DNA of 64,000 nucleotides. Origin: Chitinophaga sp. YR573. GTDB taxonomy: Bacteria > Bacteroidota > Bacteroidia > Chitinophagales > Chitinophagaceae. Shown piece after piece: positions 34,689 to 44,673 of the stretch. The notes under the pieces were generated by a model. That model saw nothing but the letters and a program-made list of their open reading frames with translations, ran no database searches and had not been told where the DNA came from. Every line of letters starts with the position of its first letter. Position 1 is the stretch's first letter. Where the stretch lies: assembly GCF_900110995.1 (NCBI RefSeq), contig NZ_FOJF01000002.1:1054001-1118000 (forward strand). Reading direction: 5' to 3'. The position numbers and the translations under genes are program-made.

Positions 34689-35822
34689 CTAAATTGCTTT
34701 CACAACACGTCCATCAAGAGAAAGTTTAATTCCTGATGCACGTTCAACCTTTTCTAGCACCTTGAGTAATAAATCACTCCTGCGGCATTCCGCATTGATC
34801 ACTTTATCGTCTTTAATGCTACTCGTATCAATCCTTACATCGTACCATCTGCTAATCTGTTTCAGCGCTTCACTAAGCGGTGTTTCATTGAAAATAAAAA
34901 AACCATTTTTCCATGCAATAACTTCATCGACATTTATGTCTTTCAGAAGTGAATGCTGTTCACTAAGTACCATCTGCTGGCCAGGTATCAAATTTTTAGA
35001 AACCTGAGATGAGTTATTACGAACTACGATCTTGCCATCTACCAGGGTAGTTAGTACAGCTTCTCCGGTGTAAGAGCTAATATTAAAAGTAGTTCCCAAC
35101 ACCTTTACCGTCTGGTTATTACTATTAACTTCAAATGGGCTGTTCTGATCTTTCGATATTACAAAATAACCTTCCCCAGTTAACGTCACAGTTCTACCGT
35201 TCTTCCTGAATGCTGTAGGAAAACGTAAGGTTGTAGCGGCATTCAATTCAACTATACTTCCATCCGGCAAGGTTATCTTATATTGACCGGCGTTAGGGAC
35301 CTGCAGTACATTCGTCGCTGTATCACTGTTATTAACTGCACTCTGGACGTATTGACACACAATCTGTTTGTCATCCACCTTGTTAATACTTACACCATTT
35401 AATAAGGCTAACTGTCCATTTGGAGCAGTCTGCAAATCTATATGCGTTCCATTGGTTAATATCAGCGTACCTTTATTACTACCTGGTGGGATGTCCTTAA
35501 TGACGTTAACGGTAGCATTATGATAGTCGTTATTTAATAAATACTTGTTGGTTAGAATCACCATACCCGCGATTACAGCAGCAGCAGCTATAGAAATATT
35601 TTTAACGATCCGTATTCTCCCGATTCTTCTTTCCTCGTTAATAAGCCTTTGCCAACACTTTGTTTTAAAATGTTCGGTCGTTTCAAAATCTGGTTTTTGC
35701 GTATTCTTCAACGCAATCTCATTGTACCATGTTTTCACAACTGCAGATTCGTATTCACTGCATTGACCATCCAGGTACCTTTTAAGTAAGTTGTTTCCAT
35801 CATGTGGGGTCATAATGATCAT
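34689..35822 (-). CDS. FecR-family anti-sigma factor / signal transducer
   Basis: The 377-residue protein has a cytoplasmic N-terminal anti-sigma segment, one membrane helix (about 73-90, ISIAAAAVIAGMVILTN), a FecR domain around 115-220 (ITLPDGSIVELNAATTLRFP, TGEGYFVISKD) and a C-terminal DUF4974 segment (PLSEALKQISRWYDVRID) that contacts the STN domain of SusC. An in-frame ATG nine bases further in (MTPHDG) may be the true start. It holds the ECF sigma factor at 36.3-36.9 kb inactive until SusC signals. Confidence 0.93.
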   Translation of the reverse strand: MIIMTPHDGNNLLKRYLDGQCSEYESAVVKTWYNEIALKNTQKPDFETTEHFKTKCWQRLINEERRIGRIRIVKNISIAAAAVIAGMVILTNKYLLNNDYHNATVNVIKDIPPGSNKGTLILTNGTHIDLQTAPNGQLALLNGVSINKVDDKQIVCQYVQSAVNNSDTATNVLQVPNAGQYKITLPDGSIVELNAATTLRFPTAFRKNGRTVTLTGEGYFVISKDQNSPFEVNSNNQTVKVLGTTFNISSYTGEAVLTTLVDGKIVVRNNSSQVSKNLIPGQQMVLSEQHSLLKDINVDEVIAWKNGFFIFNETPLSEALKQISRWYDVRIDTSSIKDDKVINAECRRSDLLLKVLEKVERASGIKLSLDGRVVKAI

Positions 35823-35834
35823 TTTGTTTAAGTT

Positions 35835-36113
35835 TTAGCTATTATCATTGTCTTTTCTTCTAAATAATGATGTTATCGTATGGTAAATCAACCACAAAAT
35901 GTATTTGATTACCTCCAGGATTTCTGTACTGTTCATGCTGCCAGGACGGGCAAGTATAATTAAACCCAGTATCACGAGAATACCTGGCAACAGCAACATA
36001 ACAAGTAAAAACTGATACCAGTTGAGATTACTGCTAGCCATTGACATCAACATATACGCTATGCTATAGGTAATAGTGATCCAAAAAAATCCGGTTATCC
36101 AGAGCCGTTTCAT
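35835..36113 (-). CDS. Small membrane protein between sigma and FecR genes
   Basis: The start at 36113 (MKRLWITGFFWITI) gives 92 residues with two membrane helices (about 4-25 and 32-55) and a basic C-terminal tail (FRRKDNDNS). I recognise no family. It lies 12 bp upstream of the FecR gene and inside the sigma-FecR-SusC-SusD series, where such an insert is not usual. Interaction with FecR or the sigma factor is a guess from position. Confidence 0.65.
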   Translation of the reverse strand: MKRLWITGFFWITITYSIAYMLMSMASSNLNWYQFLLVMLLLPGILVILGLIILARPGSMNSTEILEVIKYILWLIYHTITSLFRRKDNDNS

Positions 36114-36347
36114 AAATAATTTGTTATTAGTATGTTTTTTTAAGCATGGCATAGCCATCTCCCGCCATGAGGAGGAGTATATCATCAGATATAATTTAGC
36201 TATAGGCTAATTACTGCCCGGGTGTGGCCAATTAATAGGCCAGATGAATCTGTTTTTCAGCATGACAATATTTTTTGTATGATTGGTTCTACATACTAAA
36301 ACAAACAAGGGGGTATAAATCGGCAAGTCATAATGAATTTTTTTTTA

Positions 36348-36932
36348 TCACTTAGATAACAAGAGGATCATTAGCATTAGACATAAGAAAAAACGCATCC
36401 TGATCCAGGCCCGCAACTTCAGTGACCCGTTATATAGGTGTTTTTTCACACCTTCTTCACTAATCCCGACTCTCTCAGCGATCTCTTTGGCATCCAGATA
36501 TTCTTTAAAACTCATTTTGAAGATTCTGCCCATCTTCTCAGGCATTTCTTTAATCGCCTCGTCAACTATATTATTGTAGAGAATATCCAATTCCTGATTA
36601 TCTATTGAGATATTGGACCGTTGCATTACATCTTGCAGGTGGCTCTGAAATCGCTTTTTTCTGTGAAATTGAGTAATAATATTATTCTGTACGCAAGTGT
36701 ATAAAAATGCCTTAAGTTGACGTTCAGAAAGGAAGCGCATTTTCCTGGCTAACATGGAGAAGAAAGCGTCATGAACAACATCTTTGGCATAAGTATCACT
36801 TCCCAGCATATTTTTTGCATGTGAGAATAGAGGTGCAAAGTACTTGTCATATATATAGCTCCTCGCATTTTTGTCTCGTTGGCTTAATCTGAGCATCAGT
36901 TCTGCATCAGCCATGGTTTCATAACGATTCAT
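36348..36932 (-). CDS. ECF RNA polymerase sigma factor
   Basis: The 194-residue protein has sigma region 2 (YDKYFAPLFSHAKNMLGSDTYAKDVVHDAFFSM split over residues 28-60) and region 4 with the helix-turn-helix DAKEIAERVGISEEGVKKHL. It belongs to the FecI-like group of Bacteroidota that pair with FecR and SusC. The last 15 residues are strongly hydrophobic (FFLCLMLMILLL), which could tether it to the membrane. Confidence 0.93.
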   Translation of the reverse strand: MNRYETMADAELMLRLSQRDKNARSYIYDKYFAPLFSHAKNMLGSDTYAKDVVHDAFFSMLARKMRFLSERQLKAFLYTCVQNNIITQFHRKKRFQSHLQDVMQRSNISIDNQELDILYNNIVDEAIKEMPEKMGRIFKMSFKEYLDAKEIAERVGISEEGVKKHLYNGSLKLRAWIRMRFFLCLMLMILLLSK

Positions 36933-37274
36933 GTGGAGATTGTTTTGGGTTTGAAAATCGCAGCAAAACTAAAGATATTTTAATTTAAAAATTCGTACAT
37001 GCAAATGCGTTAACCAGAGATTAACATAGATGGATAACAATAATATTAGGCTTTTTATAGCATTATTTTTATAAATATTTGTTAAACGGATGTTACATTT
37101 TTCAGGTAAGTGCAAGCGAGGGAGCATGAAGGCAGTACTAAAGCCTATCCCTGTTATGTTGGCCTTTATCCGGACAGCTCTGCTTTTATCTCCGGAATAT
37201 GCCACTACGTCGAACCTTTTTAACTCTTTGTCTATAATAAAGTTTTCCTCTCAAAGACTGACTATTTTGCAGTC
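36933..37274. promoter_or_regulatory. Divergent promoter region of sigma and histidine kinase genes
   Basis: On the minus strand TAGTTTTG (36964-36971) is a good TAnnTTTG -7 box 32 bp before the sigma gene. The plus-strand side is AT-rich and must hold the kinase promoter. Short open frames on both strands here have no family resemblance. Confidence 0.5.
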
Positions 37275-38294
37275 ATGAAAACAAGGATATCTGTCATTCT
37301 TACTCACCTTCTTTTCCTTGCGGGATTTGTCAGTTTCCCGGTTTTCACAATGCCGTCTTTAGGAGCGCGTATTCATTTAAATGCAGAAGAATTCTCCCGG
37401 TCACTGGTTCTAAATAATATATTGGCTGCTGCAGGATATTATCTGAATTACTATTATTTCATTCCTTCATTTAATCTTAAAAGAAAATATGTACACTATA
37501 CGATTTCATTATTGCTGACAGCCTGTATCTATCTTCTTATCCCTTCTGCGTGTAATATTGTTTTAAACTGGTTAGCGCTACATTTTCACTTTGTTGATTC
37601 ATTGGTCATGCCCATCGGTCCATTACTGATGCTCACACTGGCCTTTATGCTTTCTTATATCTTACATAAGCATAATGAATGGAAGCAATCGCAACGGGAT
37701 AAGATGGAAATAGAAATGCAGAAAAATGCTGCGGAGATGATTTTACTTAAGAATCAGATCAATCCTCACTTTTTCTTCAATACTTTAAATGGCATCTATG
37801 CTTTGGCGATCCGGCAATCTGATAATACTGCATCTGCTATATTACAGCTGTCACAAATGATGCGATATGTGTTGTATGACAGTGAGGACGAAAAGGTATT
37901 GCTGGAAAAGGAAATTGCTTACATGTGTGGATATGTAAAGATGCAGCAGATGCGACTGGGGAGTAATAACAGCGTAACCTTTGAAATAAATGGTACTGCT
38001 ACGGGATTGACTATTGTCCCATTATTAATGATACCATTTATAGAGAATAATTTCAAATATGGAATATCGGGCAACCAGGAAACACGGATGAGCATTATTA
38101 TTGACCTCACCGAAGAGGTACTTAGATTCAGATCGAAAAATACGATTGTCCTTCGTAATCAGGATGATGATCATAAAGGGATAGGTATCAGTAACGTCAG
38201 GCGCCGGCTGGACTTAGCATATCACGACCGGCACGATTTGTTTATCAGCGAACTGTCGGATGAATTTGTTGTTCAACTGGAAATAAAACTCTAA
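37275..38294 (+). CDS. LytS/YehU-type sensor histidine kinase
   Basis: The 339-residue protein has four membrane helices in the first 140 residues, then the His_kinase domain with the phospho-acceptor His in LLKNQINPHFFFNTLN (about residue 169). The N box is LLMIPFIENNFKYG, and GIGISNVRRRLDL closes the ATP site. Periplasmic sensing loops are very short, so it may sense membrane state or a membrane ligand. Its partner regulator starts 3 bp downstream. Confidence 0.93.
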   Translation: MKTRISVILTHLLFLAGFVSFPVFTMPSLGARIHLNAEEFSRSLVLNNILAAAGYYLNYYYFIPSFNLKRKYVHYTISLLLTACIYLLIPSACNIVLNWLALHFHFVDSLVMPIGPLLMLTLAFMLSYILHKHNEWKQSQRDKMEIEMQKNAAEMILLKNQINPHFFFNTLNGIYALAIRQSDNTASAILQLSQMMRYVLYDSEDEKVLLEKEIAYMCGYVKMQQMRLGSNNSVTFEINGTATGLTIVPLLMIPFIENNFKYGISGNQETRMSIIIDLTEEVLRFRSKNTIVLRNQDDDHKGIGISNVRRRLDLAYHDRHDLFISELSDEFVVQLEIKL

Positions 38295-38297
38295 ACG

Positions 38298-38993
38298 ATG
38301 TTACATTGTATTGCTATTGATGATGAACCGCTTTCTCTCGACATACTGAAAGCTTACAGTGAACCCCTGAATCATATAACACTGGCCTGTACCTTTACCA
38401 GTACTGCGCTGGCCAGACAATATCTCGACAACAACACAGTAGACCTTATATTCCTGGATATTGAAATGGCAGATATTGACGGTTTGTCTTTTTACAGATC
38501 GCTTAATACAAAGCCTATGGTCATCTTTACCACAGCCTATAGTAATTACGCTGTTCAGGGCTTTGAGGTGGCAGCGCTGGACTATCTGTTAAAGCCGATC
38601 AGCACGGAGCGCTTTTTGCAGGCGACTCAGAAAGCCAGCCATTTTATGGCTTTCCATCAGCATAATACATCTTTCCTTAGTGTCAGATCAGAATATCAGA
38701 CTAAGAAGATCGCGTTGTCTGAAATATTGTATATAGAAGGACTAAATAATCATGTAAAGATCTATACAGATAATTGTCCCAGACCTATCCTTTCAATGAT
38801 GTCCATGAAAGAGATCTTATCAAAATTGTCAGGCCGGAGATTCACCAGGATACACCGGTCATATATTGTCGACTTATCAAAGGTAACATCCTATAATAGC
38901 CGCTATATCTTCATAGGAAATAAGCAATTCCCTATTGGTGAGACTTATCGCGATGTAACAAAACAACTATCTGCCGGTTCTCCATTATTTTAG
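38298..38993 (+). CDS. LytTR-family response regulator
   Basis: The 231-residue protein has a receiver domain with the acidic pocket IDDEP (near residue 7) and phospho-acceptor Asp in LIFLDIEMADIDG. The switch Thr is in IFTTAYS and the Lys in LLKPI. The LytTR DNA-binding domain covers about 130-225 (LYIEGLNNHVKIYT, FTRIHRSYIVDLSKV). LytTR proteins bind pairs of direct repeats. It forms an operon with the kinase; the next gene, 73 bp on, may be a target. Confidence 0.94.
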   Translation: MLHCIAIDDEPLSLDILKAYSEPLNHITLACTFTSTALARQYLDNNTVDLIFLDIEMADIDGLSFYRSLNTKPMVIFTTAYSNYAVQGFEVAALDYLLKPISTERFLQATQKASHFMAFHQHNTSFLSVRSEYQTKKIALSEILYIEGLNNHVKIYTDNCPRPILSMMSMKEILSKLSGRRFTRIHRSYIVDLSKVTSYNSRYIFIGNKQFPIGETYRDVTKQLSAGSPLF

Positions 38994-39066
38994 GCGGATT
39001 CTCCCATTTGTTTTTTAAGCAAAGATCTCACACTATAGATTTGTAAGGGATTACTAAAGATATACT

Positions 39067-40566
39067 ATGAAATTTTTGTTACGAATGCTGATGCTTATGT
39101 CATTGTGTTGCGAAGGATATGCTCAGCGTCCGTTACCACCGCCTTTACAGGTTAACGGTATGCAAAAGATCTTAATCGAAGAAAACAATAAAACCGGTAC
39201 TAAAGATACTGTCAAACAAGGGAGTTTTATAAAATTATGGTTCTGGTCGGATGGAAAAAGGGTGATGGAACAACCATTGATAAGAAGTGATTTTAACCGT
39301 CATACTTATTATATCGAATCTAATCTGGTAGCAATAACGGATAGTGCATTGATCTTTGTAAAACGCCCTCCTTTTATCCCTTTGCCGATTCCTTTACCTC
39401 TGGGGTCATTAGACTTCGATACTGTTAAGATTGTAGATATAACATCGTTCAGGGCGTTGAACAGAAGTGTAGACGGTGCCGTTAAAGGCGCCGTTATGAT
39501 GCCAACTATGTCGTTCATGCCGGAATATTTTACCACTTTCCCTGGTATGCTCTTTATGATGCCATCCATGCAGATTGGGACTACCTTTTTGGGAGATGCT
39601 GTATTCCGGTTTCACAGAATGAAACGAAAGAATCCACGCTTCCGGCTGACGGTGGGAGAGATGCCCGCTGATTCAATGTATTATATTAAGAGACGAAAAC
39701 TACTGAATGAAAAAGATTATGAATGGGAGATCGAACGCTTGGAACGTTACGATAAGATGTACAGCAGAATAAAACATGATCTTTCTGATCAGATACTGGA
39801 TGAATTTGTAGGGAATCGTATTATTAGCGTGTCCCTTGGATCTATGTTTGTTGCCGGGTATGCTAAAGGGGCCGAAGATCTTAATACAAGAGTGAATATC
39901 TCGGAACGGAAATTTATATTCGGGTTGTCTTCAGAGCATTTCATTTCACAAAAGCATCGTGTAGGGATAGAGATACAAATGAATAGAACTGAAAAGTTTA
40001 CTTCTTTAACATCAGGATCATCATCTATGCATATTACCGGTAGTACGGGCATGATCCTTTCAAACTTTGCCTATATAAAGTTTGGTCTGGGCGGCCTTTA
40101 CAATGAGCGTTATAAGAGCAAACTAAGGGCGCAGATCGCTGTATTGGATGAAGACGTAATCAGAGAAGCTGATGACGCGAACGTTGGTTTTATTCAGTCA
40201 AAAAGGGCCTTTCTAAGAACAAAACTAACTGCAGAACCTAAACCATATTTCATGTTCGGGGCAGGTGCGGTGAATACGACACTGATCCGGTTCAAGGGGA
40301 GTATGAGTAGCGGTATGAATACCACCGATTATTCACAGCAAAAGTTTGCCCTTGAGGCCGGGCCGGGAATCTTTTCCAGACTGGGGCGCCGACTTACTTA
40401 TGATATGTCGGTAAAGTACCTGTGGAGCCCTGATTATACGCCTTCAATAGGAGGTTTGACAAGCTATAGTGGTGTAAGGTTGCAGTTTAATGTCGGGTAT
40501 ATGGTAGGCGCCAGCTTTGTAAGAATGAGAAGACAGTTGAGATCAATCTCAACGAACAGGGAATAG
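39067..40566 (+). CDS. Secreted protein, probable outer-membrane barrel at the C terminus
   Basis: This 499-residue protein has a signal peptide (to GYAQ at about 20). It continues with a beta-rich N-terminal domain, a Pro/Met-rich stretch (PPFIPLPIPLPLG; MPTMSFMPEYF), a charged helical part near residues 205-250, and a C-terminal half with alternating strands that resembles an outer-membrane beta barrel (IIIS..LGSMFVAGYA through SGVRLQFNVGYMVGASF). I recognise no named family. Its place after LytS/LytTR suggests control by that system. Confidence 0.7.
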   Translation: MKFLLRMLMLMSLCCEGYAQRPLPPPLQVNGMQKILIEENNKTGTKDTVKQGSFIKLWFWSDGKRVMEQPLIRSDFNRHTYYIESNLVAITDSALIFVKRPPFIPLPIPLPLGSLDFDTVKIVDITSFRALNRSVDGAVKGAVMMPTMSFMPEYFTTFPGMLFMMPSMQIGTTFLGDAVFRFHRMKRKNPRFRLTVGEMPADSMYYIKRRKLLNEKDYEWEIERLERYDKMYSRIKHDLSDQILDEFVGNRIISVSLGSMFVAGYAKGAEDLNTRVNISERKFIFGLSSEHFISQKHRVGIEIQMNRTEKFTSLTSGSSSMHITGSTGMILSNFAYIKFGLGGLYNERYKSKLRAQIAVLDEDVIREADDANVGFIQSKRAFLRTKLTAEPKPYFMFGAGAVNTTLIRFKGSMSSGMNTTDYSQQKFALEAGPGIFSRLGRRLTYDMSVKYLWSPDYTPSIGGLTSYSGVRLQFNVGYMVGASFVRMRRQLRSISTNRE

Positions 40567-40580
40567 TATGGAGGAGTTCG

Positions 40581-42122
40581 TTATTTTTTTGTACCAGTTA
40601 AAGCTACCCGTGGATCTTTCTCAAAAAAACCAAAAGACGGCATGGCCGGGAGAGGTTTTACTTTTATCTGGTCTCCCAATTCAAGCACCTTTGTCCCCTG
40701 AGCAATGAACCGGGGCCAATCAGGCAGATTCTTACCATTAGGATCACCTGTCGCCGCGAAATTGACCCAGTAGGAACTCATGTCTTTGCTCAGCGTCTCG
40801 TCCCAGGCCTCAAATGGCCGGTCCCATTTGTGCAGGTTATGAAATGCATAGGCTCCCTGCGAACCGTGGAAAGCGCCATAATAGGGTTGACCGGGAGCGC
40901 CACGCCTGAAGTAATAGAAGTATACCTTAGATTGTCCTTTTTGAGACTGAAGCTTGGCCCAGATATAACTTTCCCAGGCAAATGTCAGATCACGGGATAT
41001 ATGTTGCTGTGACTGTGCGGCCTCTTCATCGTTTCCTGCCGGGTAAATCCGTAGGAAGGTATCAGCGCTGCTGCCGAATTTTCTTTTTGCTTCTGCAATA
41101 AAGGTAGCTGCCGGCAAGGGAGCTTCTTCCATGAAGCCGTCCCCCTCATTATAGCCTATCAACAGATCCACATCGTTTTGTTTTCCCTGCAGGAAGATAT
41201 TGATCTGCCTATCAGGTAAGACGTAACCATCGATCAGAGGAGGCCGCCTTGGGTTATTCTCCAATAATTTGTCTGCTGGGATGGCTCGCATTTCTGCTGT
41301 GGTATGTGCAGATAGTTTGTTCATCGTAGTGAGTCCTTCCTGTTCTGCATCTTTCAGCTGAGGAGTAACTTCTGGCTTAAACGATGAGCCACTTTCTGAA
41401 ATCACTCTTCTGAACAACCCTTTCGCCAACGGAGAGACTACCATAACCTGAATAGAGCAGGAACCTGCAGAGCCACCTTGAGCCGTGATATTGTCCGGGT
41501 CGCCTCCAAAGGAGGTTATATTCTCTTTCACCCATTTAAGCGCGGCTATCTGGTCAAGGATGCCATAATTGCCAGATACGTGGTGGGGTGATTCCGCAGA
41601 CAACTCCGGATGCGCCAGGAATCCGAAAATACCCAGCCGGTAATTAATGGATACTACAACTACACCTTTTTTAGCCAGCTCTTCGCCGTTTAATAGTGCT
41701 ATAGAACCGGAACCGGCAGTAAAACCACCACCATGTATGACAACAATCACCGGCCTTTTTTTACCATTCAGCTGAGCGGGTGCCCAAATATTTAAATACA
41801 GGCAATCTTCGCTGATCTGTCCTTCTTTTGGTATCAGTATCTCCGGACCATAAGCATTCGACGGTATAGGAGGCATTTGCATGGCATTGGGGCCAAACAC
41901 TGTGCATTTACGCACACCTTCCCAGGGTGTCACAGGTTGTGGCTCCTTCCAGCGTAGGTTACCTACCGGTGGTGCTGCGTATGGTATCCCCTTAAATACA
42001 TGTATATCTCCTCCGGAGCCTTGTACCAGACCGGCCGTTGTACGTACTATCAGGCTGTCAACGGCACTATATGCAGCTACATTGACAATAAGAAAGAAAC
42101 AGGTAAATAGCGCTTTTTTCAT
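40581..42122 (-). CDS. Carboxylesterase type B
   Basis: The ATG at 42122 starts a signal peptide (MKKALFTCFFLIVNVAAYS); the frame extends upstream to 42164 without support. The 513-residue protein matches carboxylesterase/para-nitrobenzyl esterase enzymes: oxyanion region VVIHGGGFTAGSG, FGGDPDNIT before the nucleophile, and the catalytic His in YGAFHGSQ. The nucleophile elbow reads GGSAGS instead of the usual GESAGG; the catalytic Ser remains. It is likely periplasmic or secreted and cleaves carboxylic esters. Confidence 0.9.
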   Translation of the reverse strand: MKKALFTCFFLIVNVAAYSAVDSLIVRTTAGLVQGSGGDIHVFKGIPYAAPPVGNLRWKEPQPVTPWEGVRKCTVFGPNAMQMPPIPSNAYGPEILIPKEGQISEDCLYLNIWAPAQLNGKKRPVIVVIHGGGFTAGSGSIALLNGEELAKKGVVVVSINYRLGIFGFLAHPELSAESPHHVSGNYGILDQIAALKWVKENITSFGGDPDNITAQGGSAGSCSIQVMVVSPLAKGLFRRVISESGSSFKPEVTPQLKDAEQEGLTTMNKLSAHTTAEMRAIPADKLLENNPRRPPLIDGYVLPDRQINIFLQGKQNDVDLLIGYNEGDGFMEEAPLPAATFIAEAKRKFGSSADTFLRIYPAGNDEEAAQSQQHISRDLTFAWESYIWAKLQSQKGQSKVYFYYFRRGAPGQPYYGAFHGSQGAYAFHNLHKWDRPFEAWDETLSKDMSSYWVNFAATGDPNGKNLPDWPRFIAQGTKVLELGDQIKVKPLPAMPSFGFFEKDPRVALTGTKK

Positions 42123-42207
42123 TTCCTCTGGGATGGTTATTTCAAAGATAAAAATATACTTCATTCCTTCTCTTTGAAATTACATCAAGGAAATTTGATT
42201 TAAAGAA

Positions 42208-42657
42208 TTACATATCAGGAATATTTGGTTCAACTAACTTAATCAGTTTTTCCAGGGATTCCTGCCAACCTAAATAACACATTTCTGCAGGTATAACAGC
42301 CGGAATATCTTCCTGCAAAATCTTTATTTCTGTACCAACCGAAACTTTTTGTAACCAGACAGAGGTTGTTATTTCACCGGGAAGGTTGGGATCATCAAAT
42401 TTATCAGTGTATTTTAAAAACTCATTGGGTTTAATCTCGAGATATTCCCCACCAAATGAATGACTACCACCGGTCGAAAAATTATGAAATGACATTTTAT
42501 AAGTTCCATTCACTTGTACATTTAATGAATGGACAGTACAAAGATAGCCATATGGAGGCAGCCAGGATGCGAGTGCATTTGCATCAGTAAACGCCTTGTA
42601 AACCTTTTCAGGTGATGCTTTTATAACCCTGTGTAATGAAACATTGTTTTTAGACAT
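42208..42657 (-). CDS. SRPBCC/AHSA1-like protein
   Basis: This 149-residue protein has the START-like fold of the AHSA1 group: LHRVIKASPEKVYKAFTDANALASWLPPYG at the start and a C-terminal helix LGWQESLEKLIKLVEPNI. These proteins bind hydrophobic ligands; no enzyme activity is usually known. A -7 box TAGTTTTG lies at 42701-42708 on the minus strand. Confidence 0.88.
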   Translation of the reverse strand: MSKNNVSLHRVIKASPEKVYKAFTDANALASWLPPYGYLCTVHSLNVQVNGTYKMSFHNFSTGGSHSFGGEYLEIKPNEFLKYTDKFDDPNLPGEITTSVWLQKVSVGTEIKILQEDIPAVIPAEMCYLGWQESLEKLIKLVEPNIPDM

Positions 42658-42803
42658 AACATTTTATTTTAAGTGGTTTTAAGTGTTGTCCATCGTTTTA
42701 CAAAACTATTATTTCGAGAGAGAACTTTTGTAGTGCGAAAGCGACATTTAAGAGGGGTGTTTGAGACAATCTGTATGATGTATTATTACAAAAGGATATT
42801 GAC

Positions 42804-42811
42804 TATCTTTG
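42804..42811 (+). promoter_or_regulatory. -7 box of the YD-repeat-like gene
   Basis: TATCTTTG fits TAnnTTTG and is 19 bp before the ATG at 42831, which implies a very short leader. Confidence 0.4.
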
Positions 42812-42830
42812 AAAGCAATTATCCCAACCT

Positions 42831-43673
42831 ATGCGTTATATAAAAACTGCTGTTTTATTTTGCTACCTCTTTCCACTGGTTGGCAAAGCACAGACTGTAA
42901 AAGAATATACAATGGAAACACTTTTCCAGCTGGATGAAGCTGATATTCCATTATACAAGCCTGATGTTAAATATAAGCAGGTAGTTGCTTCTGCTCATTA
43001 TTATAAAAGTGATGGCCATCTGGCCCTGGAAGACTCGCTGATCACAAAACTTGATACTTGCGGCCGTTTTGTGTACATCCAATCGGTTATGCCTTTGGGA
43101 AGTCAAACCAGGGTGTCTTCTTCTACATTTTCATATGCCAATAACACAGTGAGTGTGGAGAATGGAAGAAATATTAACTCTGGCCCAAAGGAAATTTACG
43201 AACTGGATGCAAAAGGCAGAATACTGACGAAGAGCTCATTACAGGCTGTTGGTACCAGGATATTAGATCGCCATGTTAGTTATACCCATAATGGAAGAAT
43301 TTCTTATTTGCACAGTACCAGAGATGGAGGTATTGTCGAAAAGAAAGTTTACCAGCTGACAAAGAAAGGAAAGGTGGAGAAATGTGAGGAATATGGTCGT
43401 GATACTACTGTGGTAAATAAAGCAATTGATTATACCTATAATGAAAAAGATCAGTTGATCTTTATGGTAACGAAATTCAAAGGCATGATGGGGGGAGGTA
43501 TTCCCTATACGTTTACCTATAATGAAAAGGGATTAATTGCATCACTCAAAAAAGGAGACATGGCAGGATTTACCTATACCTACGTTTATGATGCAACAGG
43601 AGAGTGGACGAGAATGGAGTGTCAGTTGAATGGTGAGAAGTATTTTTATGTGAACAGATCTTATATCAGGTAG
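42831..43673 (+). CDS. Secreted protein with degenerate YD/RHS-like repeats
   Basis: This 280-residue protein has a signal peptide (MRYIKTAVLFCYLFPLVGKAQ) and a body of repeated YTYNEKDQLI-type units (VSYTHNGRISYLH, IDYTYNEKDQLIF, FTYNEKGLIASL, YTYVYDATGEWTRM). These are weak versions of the YD repeat that builds the RHS shell or bacterial teneurin-like barrels. It is far too short to form an RHS cage. Function is unknown; it is probably on the cell surface or in the periplasm. Confidence 0.75.
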   Translation: MRYIKTAVLFCYLFPLVGKAQTVKEYTMETLFQLDEADIPLYKPDVKYKQVVASAHYYKSDGHLALEDSLITKLDTCGRFVYIQSVMPLGSQTRVSSSTFSYANNTVSVENGRNINSGPKEIYELDAKGRILTKSSLQAVGTRILDRHVSYTHNGRISYLHSTRDGGIVEKKVYQLTKKGKVEKCEEYGRDTTVVNKAIDYTYNEKDQLIFMVTKFKGMMGGGIPYTFTYNEKGLIASLKKGDMAGFTYTYVYDATGEWTRMECQLNGEKYFYVNRSYIR

Positions 43674-43720
43674 TATGCCATAATCTGGCCTGCAGTTATT
43701 ACCTTTCTATAAATAATCAT

Positions 43721-44629
43721 ATGAACATAACCCGCACTTTAATATTACTTTGTTTAATTCTTGCAGTGACAGGAGCCAGGGTAGCTGGTCAGCAGTCACC
43801 TGCAATCAGGGTAGTTGCGCCAGGCGCTGAACTAAAAAAGCTGCCTGAGAAATTTGCTTTTTCAGAAGGTCCGGCTGTTAATAAAAAGGGAGATATTTAC
43901 TTTACTGATCAGCCTAATGATAAGATATGGCGTTACGATAGAAACGGTAAGCTATCCTTATTTATGGATAAGACCGGCCGTTCAAACGGCTTATATTTTG
44001 ATCAGCAAGGTAACCTCATTTCATGTGCTGATGAAAAAAATGAGCTATGGTCTATTAGCCCGGACAAAAAGGTGACAGTGTTGCTTAGTCATTTTGAAGG
44101 CAAACGCCTGAACGGGCCTAACGATCTATGGATTGACCCCAAAGGAGGTATCTACTTCACTGATCCTTATTACCAGCGTGAATACTGGGACCGTAAACAG
44201 CCTGATATTTCCGGTCAGAAAGTATATTACCTGCCCAAGGGAAAAAGTGAGGCCATCATAGTTGAAGATAGTATTGTAAAACCTAATGGCATTGTAGGGA
44301 CACCGGATGGCAAATATCTGTATGTAGCCGATATACAGGCAAATAAGACCTATCGTTATGAGATTAATGGTGATGGTAGCCTGAAAGGTCGCAGGGAGTT
44401 CGTTCCCCAGGGATCTGATGGGATGACGCTGGATAATGAAGGTAATCTGTATATTACCGGAAAGGGTGTGACTGTGTACAACAGCAATGGTGAAAAGCTG
44501 GGAAATATACCGGTTCCGTCAAACTGGACCGGCAATGTCTGTTTTGGCGGGAAGGATCGGCAAACATTGTTCATTACCGCATCTGAAGCTGTATACACAT
44601 TGCAGATGCAGGTAAGAGGTGTGGAGTAA
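43721..44629 (+). CDS. SMP-30/gluconolactonase-like protein
   Basis: This 302-residue protein has a signal peptide (to about VAGQ) and a six-bladed propeller with FAFSEGPAVNKKGDIYFTDQ, RLNGPNDLWIDPKGGIYFTDP and PNGIVGTPDGKYLYVAD, the metal-binding loops of SMP-30 lactonases. It should hydrolyse sugar lactones in the periplasm. The sugar dehydrogenase at 25-26 kb would make such lactones, but the two are 17 kb apart. Confidence 0.9.
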   Translation: MNITRTLILLCLILAVTGARVAGQQSPAIRVVAPGAELKKLPEKFAFSEGPAVNKKGDIYFTDQPNDKIWRYDRNGKLSLFMDKTGRSNGLYFDQQGNLISCADEKNELWSISPDKKVTVLLSHFEGKRLNGPNDLWIDPKGGIYFTDPYYQREYWDRKQPDISGQKVYYLPKGKSEAIIVEDSIVKPNGIVGTPDGKYLYVADIQANKTYRYEINGDGSLKGRREFVPQGSDGMTLDNEGNLYITGKGVTVYNSNGEKLGNIPVPSNWTGNVCFGGKDRQTLFITASEAVYTLQMQVRGVE

Positions 44630-44673
44630 GCGTTTGCGAGTACTTCTTATCTATGACATTATTAACTACAAAT

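Noticed and set aside
36969..37278. Short frames on both strands between sigma and kinase genes
   Set aside because: They overlap each other and the promoter region, and their translations lack any protein-like pattern.
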